64,000 nucleotides of DNA from CAYNVQ01 sp964400735 (GTDB lineage Bacteria > Acidobacteriota > Aminicenantia > Aminicenantales > Aminicenantaceae), in assembly GCA_964400735.1 (NCBI GenBank), contig CAYNVQ010000006.1, positions 1 through 64,000 of the forward strand, in the 5' to 3' direction. Below, piece after piece: positions 25,316 to 34,660 of this stretch (within the stretch, counting starts at the first letter, position 1; every line of letters starts with the position of its first letter). The position numbers were made by a program, and so were the translations under genes. The notes under the pieces were generated by a model that made no database searches, was not told where the DNA came from, and saw only the letters and a program-made list of their open reading frames with translations.

Positions 25316-25375
25316 TTAGGCGATTAGAGGAAGACCTGCACAAGCCCCATAATTAAAAAAAAGCCAAAATTTCCT

Positions 25376-25420
25376 TTGACTTTTGAAAGAAATCTATGTA
25401 AGATTTTATAGATAACTTTC
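25376..25420 (+). promoter_or_regulatory. PadR promoter with an overlapping 36-base dyad operator
   Basis: TTGACT (25376-25381), a 17-base spacer and TAAGAT (25399-25404) form a promoter. Over it lies the dyad GAAAG-AA-ATCTAT/ATAGAT-AA-CTTTC (25385-25420): two 13-base half-sites separated by ten bases and covering spacer and -10. This is where a dimeric PadR repressor would block its own transcription. Confidence 0.75.
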
Positions 25421-25450
25421 AATATTTAAAGGAAATGGAGAACGGATATC

Positions 25451-25783
25451 ATGAAATACCTCACACGGCAGGAAGAGCTGGTCCTTCTTTCGGTTTTCCG
25501 GTTGAAGGATAAGGCTTACCTGATTTCTATCCAGGACCATCTCAATCATTCTACAGGCAAAGATTGGTCGGTTAGTTCGGTTTATATTCCATTGAGCCGG
25601 TTAGAAAAAAGAGGCTATCTAAAGACAACTATCGGCGAAATTACTGAGAAACGCGGGGGAAAGGCCATCAAGTACTATCAAATGACAAAAATCGGCCTCA
25701 AAGCCCTTGCCGAACTCGAAGCCATCAACGAGACCATGTGGAGTGGTATTAAGGGATTAGCAGAAAAACTTGAAAGCTACTGA
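25451..25783 (+). CDS. PadR-family transcriptional regulator
   Basis: A 110-residue winged-helix regulator of the PadR family (MKYLTRQEELVLLSVFRLKD, then SVSSVYIPLSRLEKRGYLKT and GGKAIKYYQMTKIGLKAL). It is a short subfamily-2-type protein with one C-terminal dimerisation helix. It is encoded eight bases before an orphan FtsX-like permease, a pairing common in Acidobacteriota and relatives. A clear dyad overlaps its promoter (25385-25420), so autorepression is likely. PadR proteins often respond to small molecules, and the effector cannot be read from sequence. GGAAATGGAG lies upstream of the ATG. Confidence 0.92.
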   Translation: MKYLTRQEELVLLSVFRLKDKAYLISIQDHLNHSTGKDWSVSSVYIPLSRLEKRGYLKTTIGEITEKRGGKAIKYYQMTKIGLKALAELEAINETMWSGIKGLAEKLESY

Positions 25784-25790
25784 GTCGGAC

Positions 25791-28358
25791 ATGTCCAAAA
25801 AACCTCCGAGAATAGCTGCCGCTATTCTCAGGTGGGTTCTTCCATCCAAGGATAGGAATTATTTATTGGGTGATTATCAAGAGTCTTTTCAAAGAAAGCT
25901 CGAGGAAGGGGGCGCTTTATCCGCTTCCCTTTGGTACTGGGGACAGTTGATGCGTACGGCCCCCGCCTATTTTTTTGAGTCATTTTATTGGAGAATGGTT
26001 TTACTTAAAAATTACTCTATAATAGCATTGAGAAACATCCGAAGGCACAAAGGGTATTCATTTATCAATATTGCCAGTCTGGTCTTGGGGCTTGCCTGCT
26101 GTTTTCTAATTTCGGGCTTAATCATATACGAGCTGAGTTATGATAATTTCCATGAGAATTCCGAGAATATTTACAGAGTCAACAGGGATGTTTTCGAGCG
26201 GGGGAGACAGTATTATGTTTCTATGACACCCTACCAGCTGATGCAGGGATTACTGGATGAATATCAGGAAATCAGTCTAGCAACCAGAGAAAAAACAATA
26301 GGAGCTTCCTTAGTCGGCAACGAAAAAAGTTCGTTTTATGTAAATAGCATAAAAATTGTCGATAATGCCTTTTTTCAAATGTTCAGTTTCCCCTTCATCA
26401 AGGGGGATAAAAAGACGGCACTGGTGGATCCTTATTCGATCGTCATTTCAAAAGAAATGGCTGAAAAATTTTTTTCAGGTGAAGATCCAATAGGAAAGAT
26501 GCTGATAATGAACAATGAGAACAATTTTCTGGTTACAGGAGTCATTCAAAACATTCCTCCCAATTCAAGTTTTCAGTTTGATATGGCCGTGTCATTCAAC
26601 CCCCCATTCGATTATCCCCGCCCCGACAATTGGGCCAGTGTTTCATTAACCACATATGTTCAGTTAAATCCAGAGGCTTCGGTCCATGAGTTTACTCAAA
26701 AAATAAGAGATTTTATTCAAATAAGAATGGATAAAAATATCGAAAAACAGGTTCGGCTGTTTCTTGAACCGTTTGAAGACATTCGTCTGTCCCAGTATGC
26801 AGATTCCCCAAGACAAACCTTGTATATGTATTCCCTATGCGCTTTTGTGATTCTATTGATTGCCTGCATTAATTTCATAAATCTATCCACGGCGCGGTCT
26901 TCAGGCAGGGCAAAAGAAATCGGCATCCGAAAAGTGGTGGGGGCATTTCGCAGAAATGTGGCTTCCCAGTTTTTAGGAGAATCACTTTTAATAAGCGTTT
27001 TTTCATTATTTGCTGCATTGGGGCTGGCCGGCTTATTGCTTCCTATATTTACTCATCTCGTTAACATGGACACAGCCGGTTTCACATTTTTTTCTTTAAT
27101 GAAACCTGGGGTTATTCTCGCTATGACCGGAGTCACGGTTTTTACGGGTTTTGCCGCAGGCTGCTATCCCGCCGTCGTGTTATCAGGATATAAGCCGGTA
27201 AAAATACTCAAGGGGCATCTTAACAGAGAATCTCGAGGATTCGTAGTTAGGAAAATTCTGGTTGTCTCACAGTTTGGTTTTTCGATTATTTTAATTATCG
27301 GCACACTTGTTATTTTCAATCAATTAAATTTTTTAAAAACTCAGGAGGTCGGTTATAACAAAGAACAAATTGTGACCATACACCTTCATGAAGGAAGCGA
27401 AAAATTCTATCCCCAATTTAAAAATCAACTGCTTATGGATTCAAGAATTCTGGGAGTTAGCGGAATTTCAAGCCAGCTTCCGTTTTTTGGGTGGCGTACA
27501 CCTGATAATGACTGGGAAGGAAAGGATCCTGACGATCACAGCGACATATGTTTTAGCTATCTAGATTATGATTTTCTTGAAACACTTGATATCGAGCTTG
27601 TCGAAGGACGCAATTTCTCAAGGGATTTTTCAACCGATACCAAAAGTTTTTTAGTAAACGAAACGCTGGCCAATTTAATGGGATCGACATCTGTCATTGG
27701 CGAAAGATTGAAAATTGAAGAGCAGACAGGAGCTGTTATCGGCGTCATGAAGAATTTTATTTTTAATCGCCCTGATCTGGAAGAGGTTCAACCGCTTGCA
27801 TTCATGCTGGGGCCTGATAAAGTGAGTTTTGTTGTTATTAAGATTCAAGAAGCGGATATTGCTTCGACTCTGGATTTCATCGATAAAACATGGAAGCAAA
27901 CAGTCCCGATGTTCCCATTCACTTATAGTTTCTTGGATTCAGATTTTGATCAAAGTTTCAGAGCGACAGAAAGATTGGGCAAACTTTCGACAACGTCTGC
28001 TTCGATTTCAATCTTCATCGCTTGCCTGGGTCTTTTGGGTCTGGCTGCCTATACTGCCCAACAGCGAACAAAGGAAATTGGCATAAGAAAAGTGCTGGGC
28101 AGTTCGTCGTCCGGAATCATTCTGATGCTCTCTCGCGAATTCATAAAGTGGGTAATGATCGCCAATGTTATTACCTGGCCTGTGGCCTATTTTGTGATGA
28201 GCCGATGGCTCCAGAATTTCGCTTATAGGACATCCATAAGCATTTGGATCTTTATCCTGTCTGCGCTCGTATCCTTCATACTGGCTGTGCTAACGGTCTT
28301 CTTCCAGGCCTTCAAAGCCGGCACAGCCAATCCTGTTGACTCTCTTAGGTATGAGTGA
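25791..28358 (+). CDS. FtsX/MacB-type ABC permease with N-terminal prefix domain
   Basis: An 855-residue inner-membrane protein. The first 75 residues (PRIAAAILRWVLPSKDRNYL, LGDYQESFQRKLEEGG) form the permease-prefix domain seen in PadR-linked permeases. Two MacB_PCD/FtsX units follow, each with a periplasmic domain and the conserved cytoplasmic segment (GRAKEIGIRKVVGAFRRNVA and QQRTKEIGIRKVLGSSSSGI). About eight helices are visible, four per half. This is the architecture of MacB-like mechanotransmission permeases. No ATPase gene is adjacent, so it must use one encoded elsewhere. It is probably controlled by the PadR protein upstream. ATG 25791 is preferred over TTG 25770, which would overlap padR. 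Confidence 0.88.
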   Translation: MSKKPPRIAAAILRWVLPSKDRNYLLGDYQESFQRKLEEGGALSASLWYWGQLMRTAPAYFFESFYWRMVLLKNYSIIALRNIRRHKGYSFINIASLVLGLACCFLISGLIIYELSYDNFHENSENIYRVNRDVFERGRQYYVSMTPYQLMQGLLDEYQEISLATREKTIGASLVGNEKSSFYVNSIKIVDNAFFQMFSFPFIKGDKKTALVDPYSIVISKEMAEKFFSGEDPIGKMLIMNNENNFLVTGVIQNIPPNSSFQFDMAVSFNPPFDYPRPDNWASVSLTTYVQLNPEASVHEFTQKIRDFIQIRMDKNIEKQVRLFLEPFEDIRLSQYADSPRQTLYMYSLCAFVILLIACINFINLSTARSSGRAKEIGIRKVVGAFRRNVASQFLGESLLISVFSLFAALGLAGLLLPIFTHLVNMDTAGFTFFSLMKPGVILAMTGVTVFTGFAAGCYPAVVLSGYKPVKILKGHLNRESRGFVVRKILVVSQFGFSIILIIGTLVIFNQLNFLKTQEVGYNKEQIVTIHLHEGSEKFYPQFKNQLLMDSRILGVSGISSQLPFFGWRTPDNDWEGKDPDDHSDICFSYLDYDFLETLDIELVEGRNFSRDFSTDTKSFLVNETLANLMGSTSVIGERLKIEEQTGAVIGVMKNFIFNRPDLEEVQPLAFMLGPDKVSFVVIKIQEADIASTLDFIDKTWKQTVPMFPFTYSFLDSDFDQSFRATERLGKLSTTSASISIFIACLGLLGLAAYTAQQRTKEIGIRKVLGSSSSGIILMLSREFIKWVMIANVITWPVAYFVMSRWLQNFAYRTSISIWIFILSALVSFILAVLTVFFQAFKAGTANPVDSLRYE

Positions 28359-28566
28359 AAATATGTCTGTATCGCCCACTGTTTATTGATCATTGGCTTA
28401 CCTGATTTCGGGAGTCCTGAAATCTTAAGGGAACACGCATTTCTGCTTTATCTGTACTGGAGAAAAAGTGTGGAAAATAGGTCATGAAATGAAGTCACTT
28501 GTTTTTGACGTACTCACACTGACCTGCGTGCGGGGTTGGCTAAGAGAATTTTAGAAAGCGACCCAC

Positions 28567-28594
28567 TTGAATAGACCTTATCAGTTGATATATA
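28567..28594 (+). promoter_or_regulatory. Candidate promoter of the aminotransferase gene
   Basis: TTGAAT (28567-28572), a 16-base spacer and TATATA (28589-28594) lie about 55 bases upstream of the start codon. Nothing else is seen in the 28359-28644 gap. Confidence 0.5.
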
Positions 28595-28647
28595 AACAGA
28601 GTTGATTCCTGCCCGATATTAGTGCGAATTTATCAAGGAGATCGATG

Positions 28648-30012
28648 ATGGATTTTCGCGAGCTTTCGTTTTCTGAAGCCCCTCTGATCAAATTCGAGCC
28701 GCCCGGACCCAAGTCCAAAGAATTCCTCGAATTTCAATCCCGACATGAAAGTTCGGCTGTTTCCTACCCGAAAGGGTTACCCATGGCCGTACGAAGAGCC
28801 AAGGGAGCTACGGTCGAGGATGTGGACGGAAATGTGTACATCGATTTTTTCGGAGGGGCAGGTGTGATGAACACCGGGCACTCCAATCCCCAGGTTTTGG
28901 AAGCTGCCTTCCATCAGATTTCAGAGCTTACCCACTGCTTGGATGTACCCAATCTGGCCCGCAAAAATCTGGTCGAAATCCTCCTCTCTCTGCTTCCTCC
29001 TTCCCTCAACAGGCTTTTTTTTGGGGGGCCGACCGGGGCCGATGCCGTCGAGGCCGCCGTAAAACTTGCCAAATTCAATAGAAGACGCCTTCCCCTGATC
29101 GCTTTCGAGGGCTCCTACCATGGGATGACTTCCGGGGCCCTGTCCCTTTCCAGCGGATTGAGCTTCAAGGAAGACTTCCTTCCCTTGCTTCCAGAAGTTC
29201 ATTTCGTCCCCTATGCCTACTGCTACCGGTGTGCCTTCGGGCGCAAGCCAGAATCCTGCAACCTGGAGTGCGCCAGATATCTGGATCACGTCCTGGAAGA
29301 TCCTCACTCGGGAGTGGGGAGGCCGTCAGCCCTGATTGTGGAGGCCGTCCAGGGAGAAGGCGGAACCATCGTCCCTCCCGAAGCTTTCCTTCCCGAAATC
29401 CGGGAGATCTGCGACCGTTATGATGTGCTGCTGATTGTGGATGAGATCCAAGCGGGATTCTGCCGGACAGGAAGGATGTTTTGCTTCGAGCATACCGGGG
29501 TGGTCCCGGATATCGTCACCATGAGCAAAGCCCTGGGCGGCGCCGGATTCCCGATTTCCTGTGTGGCCCATAAAGAGGAGCTGAATACCTGGCCTCCCGG
29601 TAAGCACATCGGGACCTTCCGGGGAAACGTGGTGGCCTATGCGGCCGGACAGGCCGCCTTGAGGTTCATGGTCGAAAACAGGCTGGCCGAGCATGCCTCG
29701 AATTTGGGCCAGCAGGTGCTCGCATCTCTTAAATCCCTGGAAAAAGATTCAGAGATCGTGGGAGAGGTCCGGGGAAAGGGGCTGATGTTGGCGGCGGAGC
29801 TGGTTTGCGATAAAACAACCAAGGAACCTGCTCCTGACCTGGCCGCAAAGCTCAGAACCCTCTGTCATCGGCGCGGCCTTTTGATCGAGATCGGCGGCCA
29901 TTACAACAACGTGGCGCGCTTCCTCCCGCCTCTCATCCTGACCGAAGACTTAGCCCGGAAAGGCCTGGAGATTTTCGCCGATTCTTTGAAAGAGGTCGAA
30001 ACATCCCGGTAA
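28648..30012 (+). CDS. Class III PLP-dependent aminotransferase
   Basis: A 454-residue enzyme of aminotransferase class III, the group of 4-aminobutyrate, ornithine and 2,4-diaminobutyrate transaminases. Numbered from ATG 28645, Lys295 in TMSKALGGAGFP binds PLP and Asp266 in LLIVDEIQAGF contacts the pyridine nitrogen. GPTGADAVEAA and HIGTFRGNVVAY are also typical. Residues 193-209 hold four Cys (CYRCAFGRKPESCNLEC), an insertion known in one subgroup that could bind metal. The substrate cannot be fixed; an omega-amino acid or diaminobutyrate is likely. It stands alone, 3.5 kb from the hydantoin cluster on the other strand. Start 28648 has AAGGAG seven bases upstream; ATG 28645 is also possible. 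Confidence 0.88.
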   Translation: MDFRELSFSEAPLIKFEPPGPKSKEFLEFQSRHESSAVSYPKGLPMAVRRAKGATVEDVDGNVYIDFFGGAGVMNTGHSNPQVLEAAFHQISELTHCLDVPNLARKNLVEILLSLLPPSLNRLFFGGPTGADAVEAAVKLAKFNRRRLPLIAFEGSYHGMTSGALSLSSGLSFKEDFLPLLPEVHFVPYAYCYRCAFGRKPESCNLECARYLDHVLEDPHSGVGRPSALIVEAVQGEGGTIVPPEAFLPEIREICDRYDVLLIVDEIQAGFCRTGRMFCFEHTGVVPDIVTMSKALGGAGFPISCVAHKEELNTWPPGKHIGTFRGNVVAYAAGQAALRFMVENRLAEHASNLGQQVLASLKSLEKDSEIVGEVRGKGLMLAAELVCDKTTKEPAPDLAAKLRTLCHRRGLLIEIGGHYNNVARFLPPLILTEDLARKGLEIFADSLKEVETSR

Positions 30013-30199
30013 TTCTTAGGTACAAGACAAAGGGGATCAATATTTCAGGTGGCCGGGTGCGGAATTCAGAATTAGGCGTTGAATTCGCTGTAGTGTGGGT
30101 AGAATTTGGGTCTCAAGTATCCTTGCAGTGAATTCGGCACTCCGACCTAACTTCCGAGGATTAGGATATTGAATTACCTGGTACTGAATAACTACCGAA

Positions 30200-30736
30200 T
30201 TATTGACGGAGGAAGTCGGGGAGAGGATTTTGGGGGTCGATGACGTCGTTGGTGATGGAGACGATCCACCAGCGTCCGCCCTTTTTCATCAGGGCGAAAC
30301 TATCCAATCCCAATTGGCCGGGGGCATCCGCAGGTGTCAAAAGGCGCACCTTGTAAACCACGAAACATTGGGCGATGTTGCCGTAGACGGTCATCTTCAT
30401 CTTTTCCACCGACTCTTCCAATCCCTTTTCTAGCAATTTATGGTTTTCGATATCCTCCAGCCACCAGTCCACGAATCCGTCCAGGTCCAGGACATCCATG
30501 AGCGTGCGGGATTTTCTCACGCCAAAAATAGCTTCAGGGATAAAGAAGCTCTGTACGTAATCCCAGTCGGGCAGGGTGCCGGGCTCGAAAGTCACTGAAT
30601 CATATAAACCCCGAACCAGACTTTCGGGGTTCATATAGACATCTTCATCTGAGGAAAAAGGGTCATCGGCCATACAAACCATTGAAACCGATAAAAACAT
30701 CATTAGAAAGAGCGTCGATATTCTCCCAATCCTCAT
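30200..30736 (-). CDS. Exported SnoaL/NTF2-like protein of unknown function
   Basis: A 178-residue protein with a signal peptide (about 1-23, ending CMADDPF). The mature part looks like an NTF2/SnoaL cone fold: LVRGLYDSVTFEPG and DWDYVQSFFIPEAIFG at the start, then a helical middle. The last strands (MTVYGNIAQCFVVYKVRL, MKKGGRWWIVSITNDVID) are the typical calculated-activity region of such proteins. No catalytic residues can be assigned. It is preceded by GGGAGGAAAATC and transcribed away from the ABC exporter, with no partner gene. The 30013-30199 and 30737-30985 gaps hold no other feature I can support. Confidence 0.7.
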   Translation of the reverse strand: MRIGRISTLFLMMFLSVSMVCMADDPFSSDEDVYMNPESLVRGLYDSVTFEPGTLPDWDYVQSFFIPEAIFGVRKSRTLMDVLDLDGFVDWWLEDIENHKLLEKGLEESVEKMKMTVYGNIAQCFVVYKVRLLTPADAPGQLGLDSFALMKKGGRWWIVSITNDVIDPQNPLPDFLRQ

Positions 30737-30985
30737 GATTTTCCTCCCTTTATTTTGAGTTTTTTTACCGCCTCGATGCAGAAAGAATCAAGATTTCCAT
30801 TTTCATCGAAGAATATTATGGACAATTTGCCCAAAGTTTGGCCAGCCTTTTTTTATAGCATCCTCGACCTATGGCGGGCCGGGATCAGGGTCTTTCACAG
30901 ATCGAGGAATTTTTTGTCGGAATAATTTCTCTTCGCGGTTGTAAATATAAGGGAAGAGTCCGAAAAAAATGAGAACGGGGAGAAT

Positions 30986-31759
30986 ATGCTCGAACTGAAA
31001 GAAATCACCAAAAAATACAACGTGTTTCCTGCTGTGGACCGTGTGAGTTTCAGCATCGGACCGGGGGAAATTCTTGGCTACCTGGGTCCCAACGGAGCCG
31101 GAAAAACCACGACCATCAAAATGCTGACCGGGCTCCTCGATCCGACCTCGGGCGACATCTTTTTTCAGGGGAAGAAGATAAAAAAAGACATGGTCGAATA
31201 CAAAAAGAAGATCGGTTATGTTCCGGAAGAGCCGGACATCTATCCTCACCTGAGCGCCTATGACTACTTGCTGATGGTCGGGCGGCTGCGTCAAATTCCG
31301 GATAATGTCTTAAGAGAAAAAATCGAAAAGTTCATGGAGCTATTCAAGTTATCGCTGGAGATGCAGTCCTCCATCTCCTCTTATTCGAAAGGGATGGTCC
31401 AGAAAGTGCTTCTCTCCGCCGCCCTCCTCCATGACCCGGATATCCTTCTTCTGGATGAGCCGCTCTCCGGTCTGGATGTGGAAACATCTCTGATAATCAA
31501 GGGCTTGGTCAAACAACTGAGTCAAGAGGGCAAAATCATCTTTTACTGTTCCCATATCCTGGAGGTCGTGGAAAAGGTATGCTCCAGGGTCATTATCATC
31601 CATAAAGGAAAAATCCTGAGGGATGACTCGGTCGAAAATCTGAGACATTTGATGAGGGTTCCTTCTCTCGAGGAAATCTTCAGTCAACTGGTTATCCGAC
31701 AGGACACGGAAGAAATATCTAGGGAAATTGTCCAGGTCATGAAGCATCGAGCCCATTGA
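30986..31759 (+). CDS. ABC transporter ATP-binding protein
   Basis: A 257-residue ATPase of the ABC-2/drug-exporter type. Walker A is at 34-42 (GPNGAGKTT), the signature is SYSKGMVQKVLL instead of LSGGQ, as often in this subfamily, and Walker B is ILLLDEPLSGLD, followed by the switch His in YCSHILEVVE. It pairs with the permease gene that starts at its stop codon. The ATG follows GGGGAGAAT. The substrate is unknown. Subfamilies with this signature export drugs, lipids or peptides. Confidence 0.94.
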   Translation: MLELKEITKKYNVFPAVDRVSFSIGPGEILGYLGPNGAGKTTTIKMLTGLLDPTSGDIFFQGKKIKKDMVEYKKKIGYVPEEPDIYPHLSAYDYLLMVGRLRQIPDNVLREKIEKFMELFKLSLEMQSSISSYSKGMVQKVLLSAALLHDPDILLLDEPLSGLDVETSLIIKGLVKQLSQEGKIIFYCSHILEVVEKVCSRVIIIHKGKILRDDSVENLRHLMRVPSLEEIFSQLVIRQDTEEISREIVQVMKHRAH

Positions 31760-31764
31760 ATATC

Positions 31765-33504
31765 ATGCCTATTTATGACAGAATCCTCTCCAGATCGAGG
31801 GGACAGACAAAACAGTTCTTGATCCTGACGCGGCATTTTTTCCTGAGGCTTTTTATCAACGACTTCGTATTTTTCGAAGAATCCATGCAGCAGAAAGTCA
31901 TAGCCATTATCGCCCTGTTGGCGGTTTTTTCCGGACACCTTTCCAAAACTCTCCTCACCAAGTATTTGTGGATCCGGGACGAGAACTCCAGCTGGGTGGA
32001 AAAAGGCTATTTCCTGCTCTTTGCGATGCTGGTCATGGGTTTTATATCCATCCTCGAATGGGACCTCGTTTTCCCCGATTCCCGAGATTTTGCCAACATC
32101 GTGCCTTTACCGTTAAAAATCAGGACCTTGTTTCTTTCGAAATTTTCCAGTTTTTTCCTATTTATCTGCCTTTTTGCCCTGGCCATCACTTCTCTTTCGA
32201 CGTTCGTGTTCTGGATGCATCTTCCCAGGTGGCAGTCCAATACCCTGGTTTTCAGCCTCCGTTTTGTTCTGACCCATATCGTCACCGTATTCGCAGCCTG
32301 TATTTCTGTTTCATTTATCTTTGCATTTTTGATAGGCCTTCTGATGACAGTGCTGGGACGAAGGATTTTTGACCTTATCTCCGTCTACATCCGCAGCCTG
32401 ATGATGATCGCCCTTGTTTTCCTGATAAGTTTTTTTCTGTTCGAGCTTATCGATGTATCGCAGATATTCCCGTCCCTTCCCGCGCTCAAACAGAGTAACT
32501 CACCGTTTCTTTATTTCTTTCCTCCTATGTGGTTTGTGGGATTATACGAAACCCTGCTGGGGAATACAGATCCTTTTTTTCACACCCTTGCTAGAGGCGC
32601 TGTTCCGGCCGTCATCCTTCCTTTGATAGTCTTCTTTTTGATCTCGTCTACCGGATACAGAAGATATCTTGGGAAAATGCGGGAAGTGAGAAGACGCAAT
32701 ACTCATTTGAATAGAATAAGCAAAAAAGTAATGGATTTTTTCAACGCCGTATTCTTGAAAAATCCATTCCAGCGTGCGGTGTTTTATTTTTTCGGGCATA
32801 CCATGAGAAAAAACAACTTTCACAGAATGCGGCTGGCATCCTATATGGTGGTTGCGGTGGGCATCGTGCTGATCCTGCTGGCTGCAAAAACCACGGCTCA
32901 GGGGAACTTCGACAGTTTCGATAAGACCGTTCTTTCCATTCCTTTCATTCTTTCCTTTTTTCTCGTTCTGGGAATAAGGGCAACATCCCAAATTCCCGTC
33001 GCAGTGGAGGCAAACTGGATTTTCAGAATAGGAGAGGCCGCTGATAAGAAACACTATATGATCGGTTTCAAAAAGGGGATCCTATTTTTCGCCATCCTCC
33101 CTCTATTCGCCGTGCTCTTTGTTTTCTACGCCATTCTCTGGGGATGGAGCGCTGCTTTGTTTCTTTGTGTTTTCGGTTCCACGGTATCGGCGCTGCTGGT
33201 TGAGATCGTGTTTATCAAGCACCGCAAAATTCCCTTCGCCTGCACCTATCTTCCAGGAAAGGGGAAGATGCACATCTTCTGGATTGTGTATCTTGTGTCG
33301 CTCATTGTCTATGTTTCTGTCATGAGTTCGGCTGCCTTGGGGCTTCTGCTGAATCCAACCGGTTTCGTCGTTTTTTTTGCGGTCGCTCTTATCCTTTTCA
33401 TTCTGGTCAGGCTTATCCAAAACCGCATTTTTCTGCCAAATGCCGAAATTATCTATGAAGAAGAGCCGGAACCGGTTCTATTGACGTTGATACCTGAAAA
33501 ATAG
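31765..33504 (+). CDS. ABC-2-type exporter permease
   Basis: A 579-residue inner-membrane protein with about twelve hydrophobic segments, the partner of the ATPase just upstream. It begins with a basic, amphipathic N-terminus (ILSRSRGQTKQFLILTRHFF) and has long helices throughout, for example FLFICLFALAITSLSTFVFW and MMIALVFLISFFLFELIDV. The length is about twice that of a minimal ABC-2 permease, so it may act as a single-chain dimer equivalent. The start is ATG 31765; a TTG at 31756 overlapping the ATPase stop is an alternative, and neither has a clear ribosome-binding site. The unit ends ten bases before the convergent racemase gene. Confidence 0.82.
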   Translation: MPIYDRILSRSRGQTKQFLILTRHFFLRLFINDFVFFEESMQQKVIAIIALLAVFSGHLSKTLLTKYLWIRDENSSWVEKGYFLLFAMLVMGFISILEWDLVFPDSRDFANIVPLPLKIRTLFLSKFSSFFLFICLFALAITSLSTFVFWMHLPRWQSNTLVFSLRFVLTHIVTVFAACISVSFIFAFLIGLLMTVLGRRIFDLISVYIRSLMMIALVFLISFFLFELIDVSQIFPSLPALKQSNSPFLYFFPPMWFVGLYETLLGNTDPFFHTLARGAVPAVILPLIVFFLISSTGYRRYLGKMREVRRRNTHLNRISKKVMDFFNAVFLKNPFQRAVFYFFGHTMRKNNFHRMRLASYMVVAVGIVLILLAAKTTAQGNFDSFDKTVLSIPFILSFFLVLGIRATSQIPVAVEANWIFRIGEAADKKHYMIGFKKGILFFAILPLFAVLFVFYAILWGWSAALFLCVFGSTVSALLVEIVFIKHRKIPFACTYLPGKGKMHIFWIVYLVSLIVYVSVMSSAALGLLLNPTGFVVFFAVALILFILVRLIQNRIFLPNAEIIYEEEPEPVLLTLIPEK

Positions 33505-33514
33505 ATAACCTGAA

Positions 33515-34153
33515 TTATTCAAAAAATTGGATCGAAGCTAGAGCCATGATCAGACCGCAGACCACTCCATCCAGGACCGGAATGCCCAGTTCGTTCTGCA
33601 AGCGCTTATCCATTCCCGTTAGTCCCGCACAGCCCAGCACGATGACATCCGCCCTGTCCTCCTCCATGGCTGCCCGTGAGACCGCCATATATTTTTTATC
33701 CTCATCCATTTTTTGTTGTTCCGGGTTCGGGGCCCTTATCGAGGCTAGGGAATCCTGTAGTAGATATTTTCTCACAAGGGCTTCTTTCATGGGGACGGAC
33801 TCCTCGGTCGTCTGGAGGATGGAGAATCGGTGGCCCATCATGGAGGCGATCCTCATCGAAGCTTCTCCTATGCCCACCACAGGTTTTTTGACCGTCTCTT
33901 TCAGAACATCCAGGTTGGGATCGCAGTGACAGGCGATGATGAATGTATCGCATTCACTATCATATTGCCTGATCAAATCAAGCATGCCGGGGGCTGCCAG
34001 GATCCCGTCTTCATGGGTTTCGATAAACTTAGGCGCACCAGGTGTGGATTTGCAAAGAACCTCGAATTGCCCCTGGGCAAATTTTTCGGCCGTTTCGAGA
34101 ATGGCCTCGGTCATTTCCGAATCGCTGTTGGGGTTGATGATCATGATCTTCAA
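33515..34153 (-). CDS. Asp/Glu/hydantoin racemase family protein
   Basis: A 212-residue cofactor-independent racemase. The two-cysteine active site is visible: Cys75 (FIIACHCDPN) and Cys175 (VIVLGCAGLTG). The N-terminus IINPNSDSEMTEAIL is typical of hydantoin racemases, which interconvert D- and L-5-substituted hydantoins so that a stereospecific hydantoinase can use both. It is the last gene of the minus-strand cluster with the hydantoinase at 37648-39087, supporting this role over Asp/Glu racemase. The gap to the upstream gene is nine bases. Confidence 0.85.
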   Translation of the reverse strand: MKIMIINPNSDSEMTEAILETAEKFAQGQFEVLCKSTPGAPKFIETHEDGILAAPGMLDLIRQYDSECDTFIIACHCDPNLDVLKETVKKPVVGIGEASMRIASMMGHRFSILQTTEESVPMKEALVRKYLLQDSLASIRAPNPEQQKMDEDKKYMAVSRAAMEEDRADVIVLGCAGLTGMDKRLQNELGIPVLDGVVCGLIMALASIQFFE

Positions 34154-34162
34154 GGTTCGCCT

Positions 34163-34627
34163 CTACTCATCCACGAGAATGAAGGGAGAAGCCGGTGCCT
34201 TGGATAATTTCTCCTCGATTTTCTCATCGGGATAGCTGAGAAGCCTCATGAATTTCCGGGATATATCTTTCCGTGCATTTTCGTCATATTTTTTTTCTCT
34301 CAACAGGCGTTCTTGCAGAGCCTTTAAATCCAAATATTTTCTTAACATGGCTTCGTCCTTATAGTACAGAATTGCCCATTTTCCTTTGGTGAAATCGGCT
34401 GTCTGAAGATCGGTTAGCAGGAGGGATTTTTCCAGGTAAGATTTTATCCCGAAGGATCGGACAATTTTTTTCGAAGCCTCTTGGACGGACAAATAATCTT
34501 TTGGGGAAAGCGGAGGACTGATAGCCAGGTTTTTCACGCCACAGGCTACCATTTCGACAAAGCAGTTGATCATGCCCAAATGAAAAGATAATCGGTCGAT
34601 TTCGACTCCCTTGCGGTCTTTTTTCAT
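34163..34627 (-). CDS. Conserved small protein of unknown function in the hydantoin cluster
   Basis: A 154-residue soluble protein, mostly helical, with no motif I recognise. The N-terminus (DRLSFHLGMINCFVEMVACG, then VKNLAISPPL) and a long charged helical C-terminus (LREKKYDENARKDISRKFMR) stand out. It is tightly placed between the symporter and the racemase genes and should be co-transcribed, so it may work on the same amino acid-type compound. The ATG follows AAGGAGC. It has neither membrane segments nor a signal peptide. Confidence 0.65.
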   Translation of the reverse strand: MKKDRKGVEIDRLSFHLGMINCFVEMVACGVKNLAISPPLSPKDYLSVQEASKKIVRSFGIKSYLEKSLLLTDLQTADFTKGKWAILYYKDEAMLRKYLDLKALQERLLREKKYDENARKDISRKFMRLLSYPDEKIEEKLSKAPASPFILVDE

Positions 34628-34660
34628 TCTGAAGCTCCTTATATTTTTAAAACACCTTTT

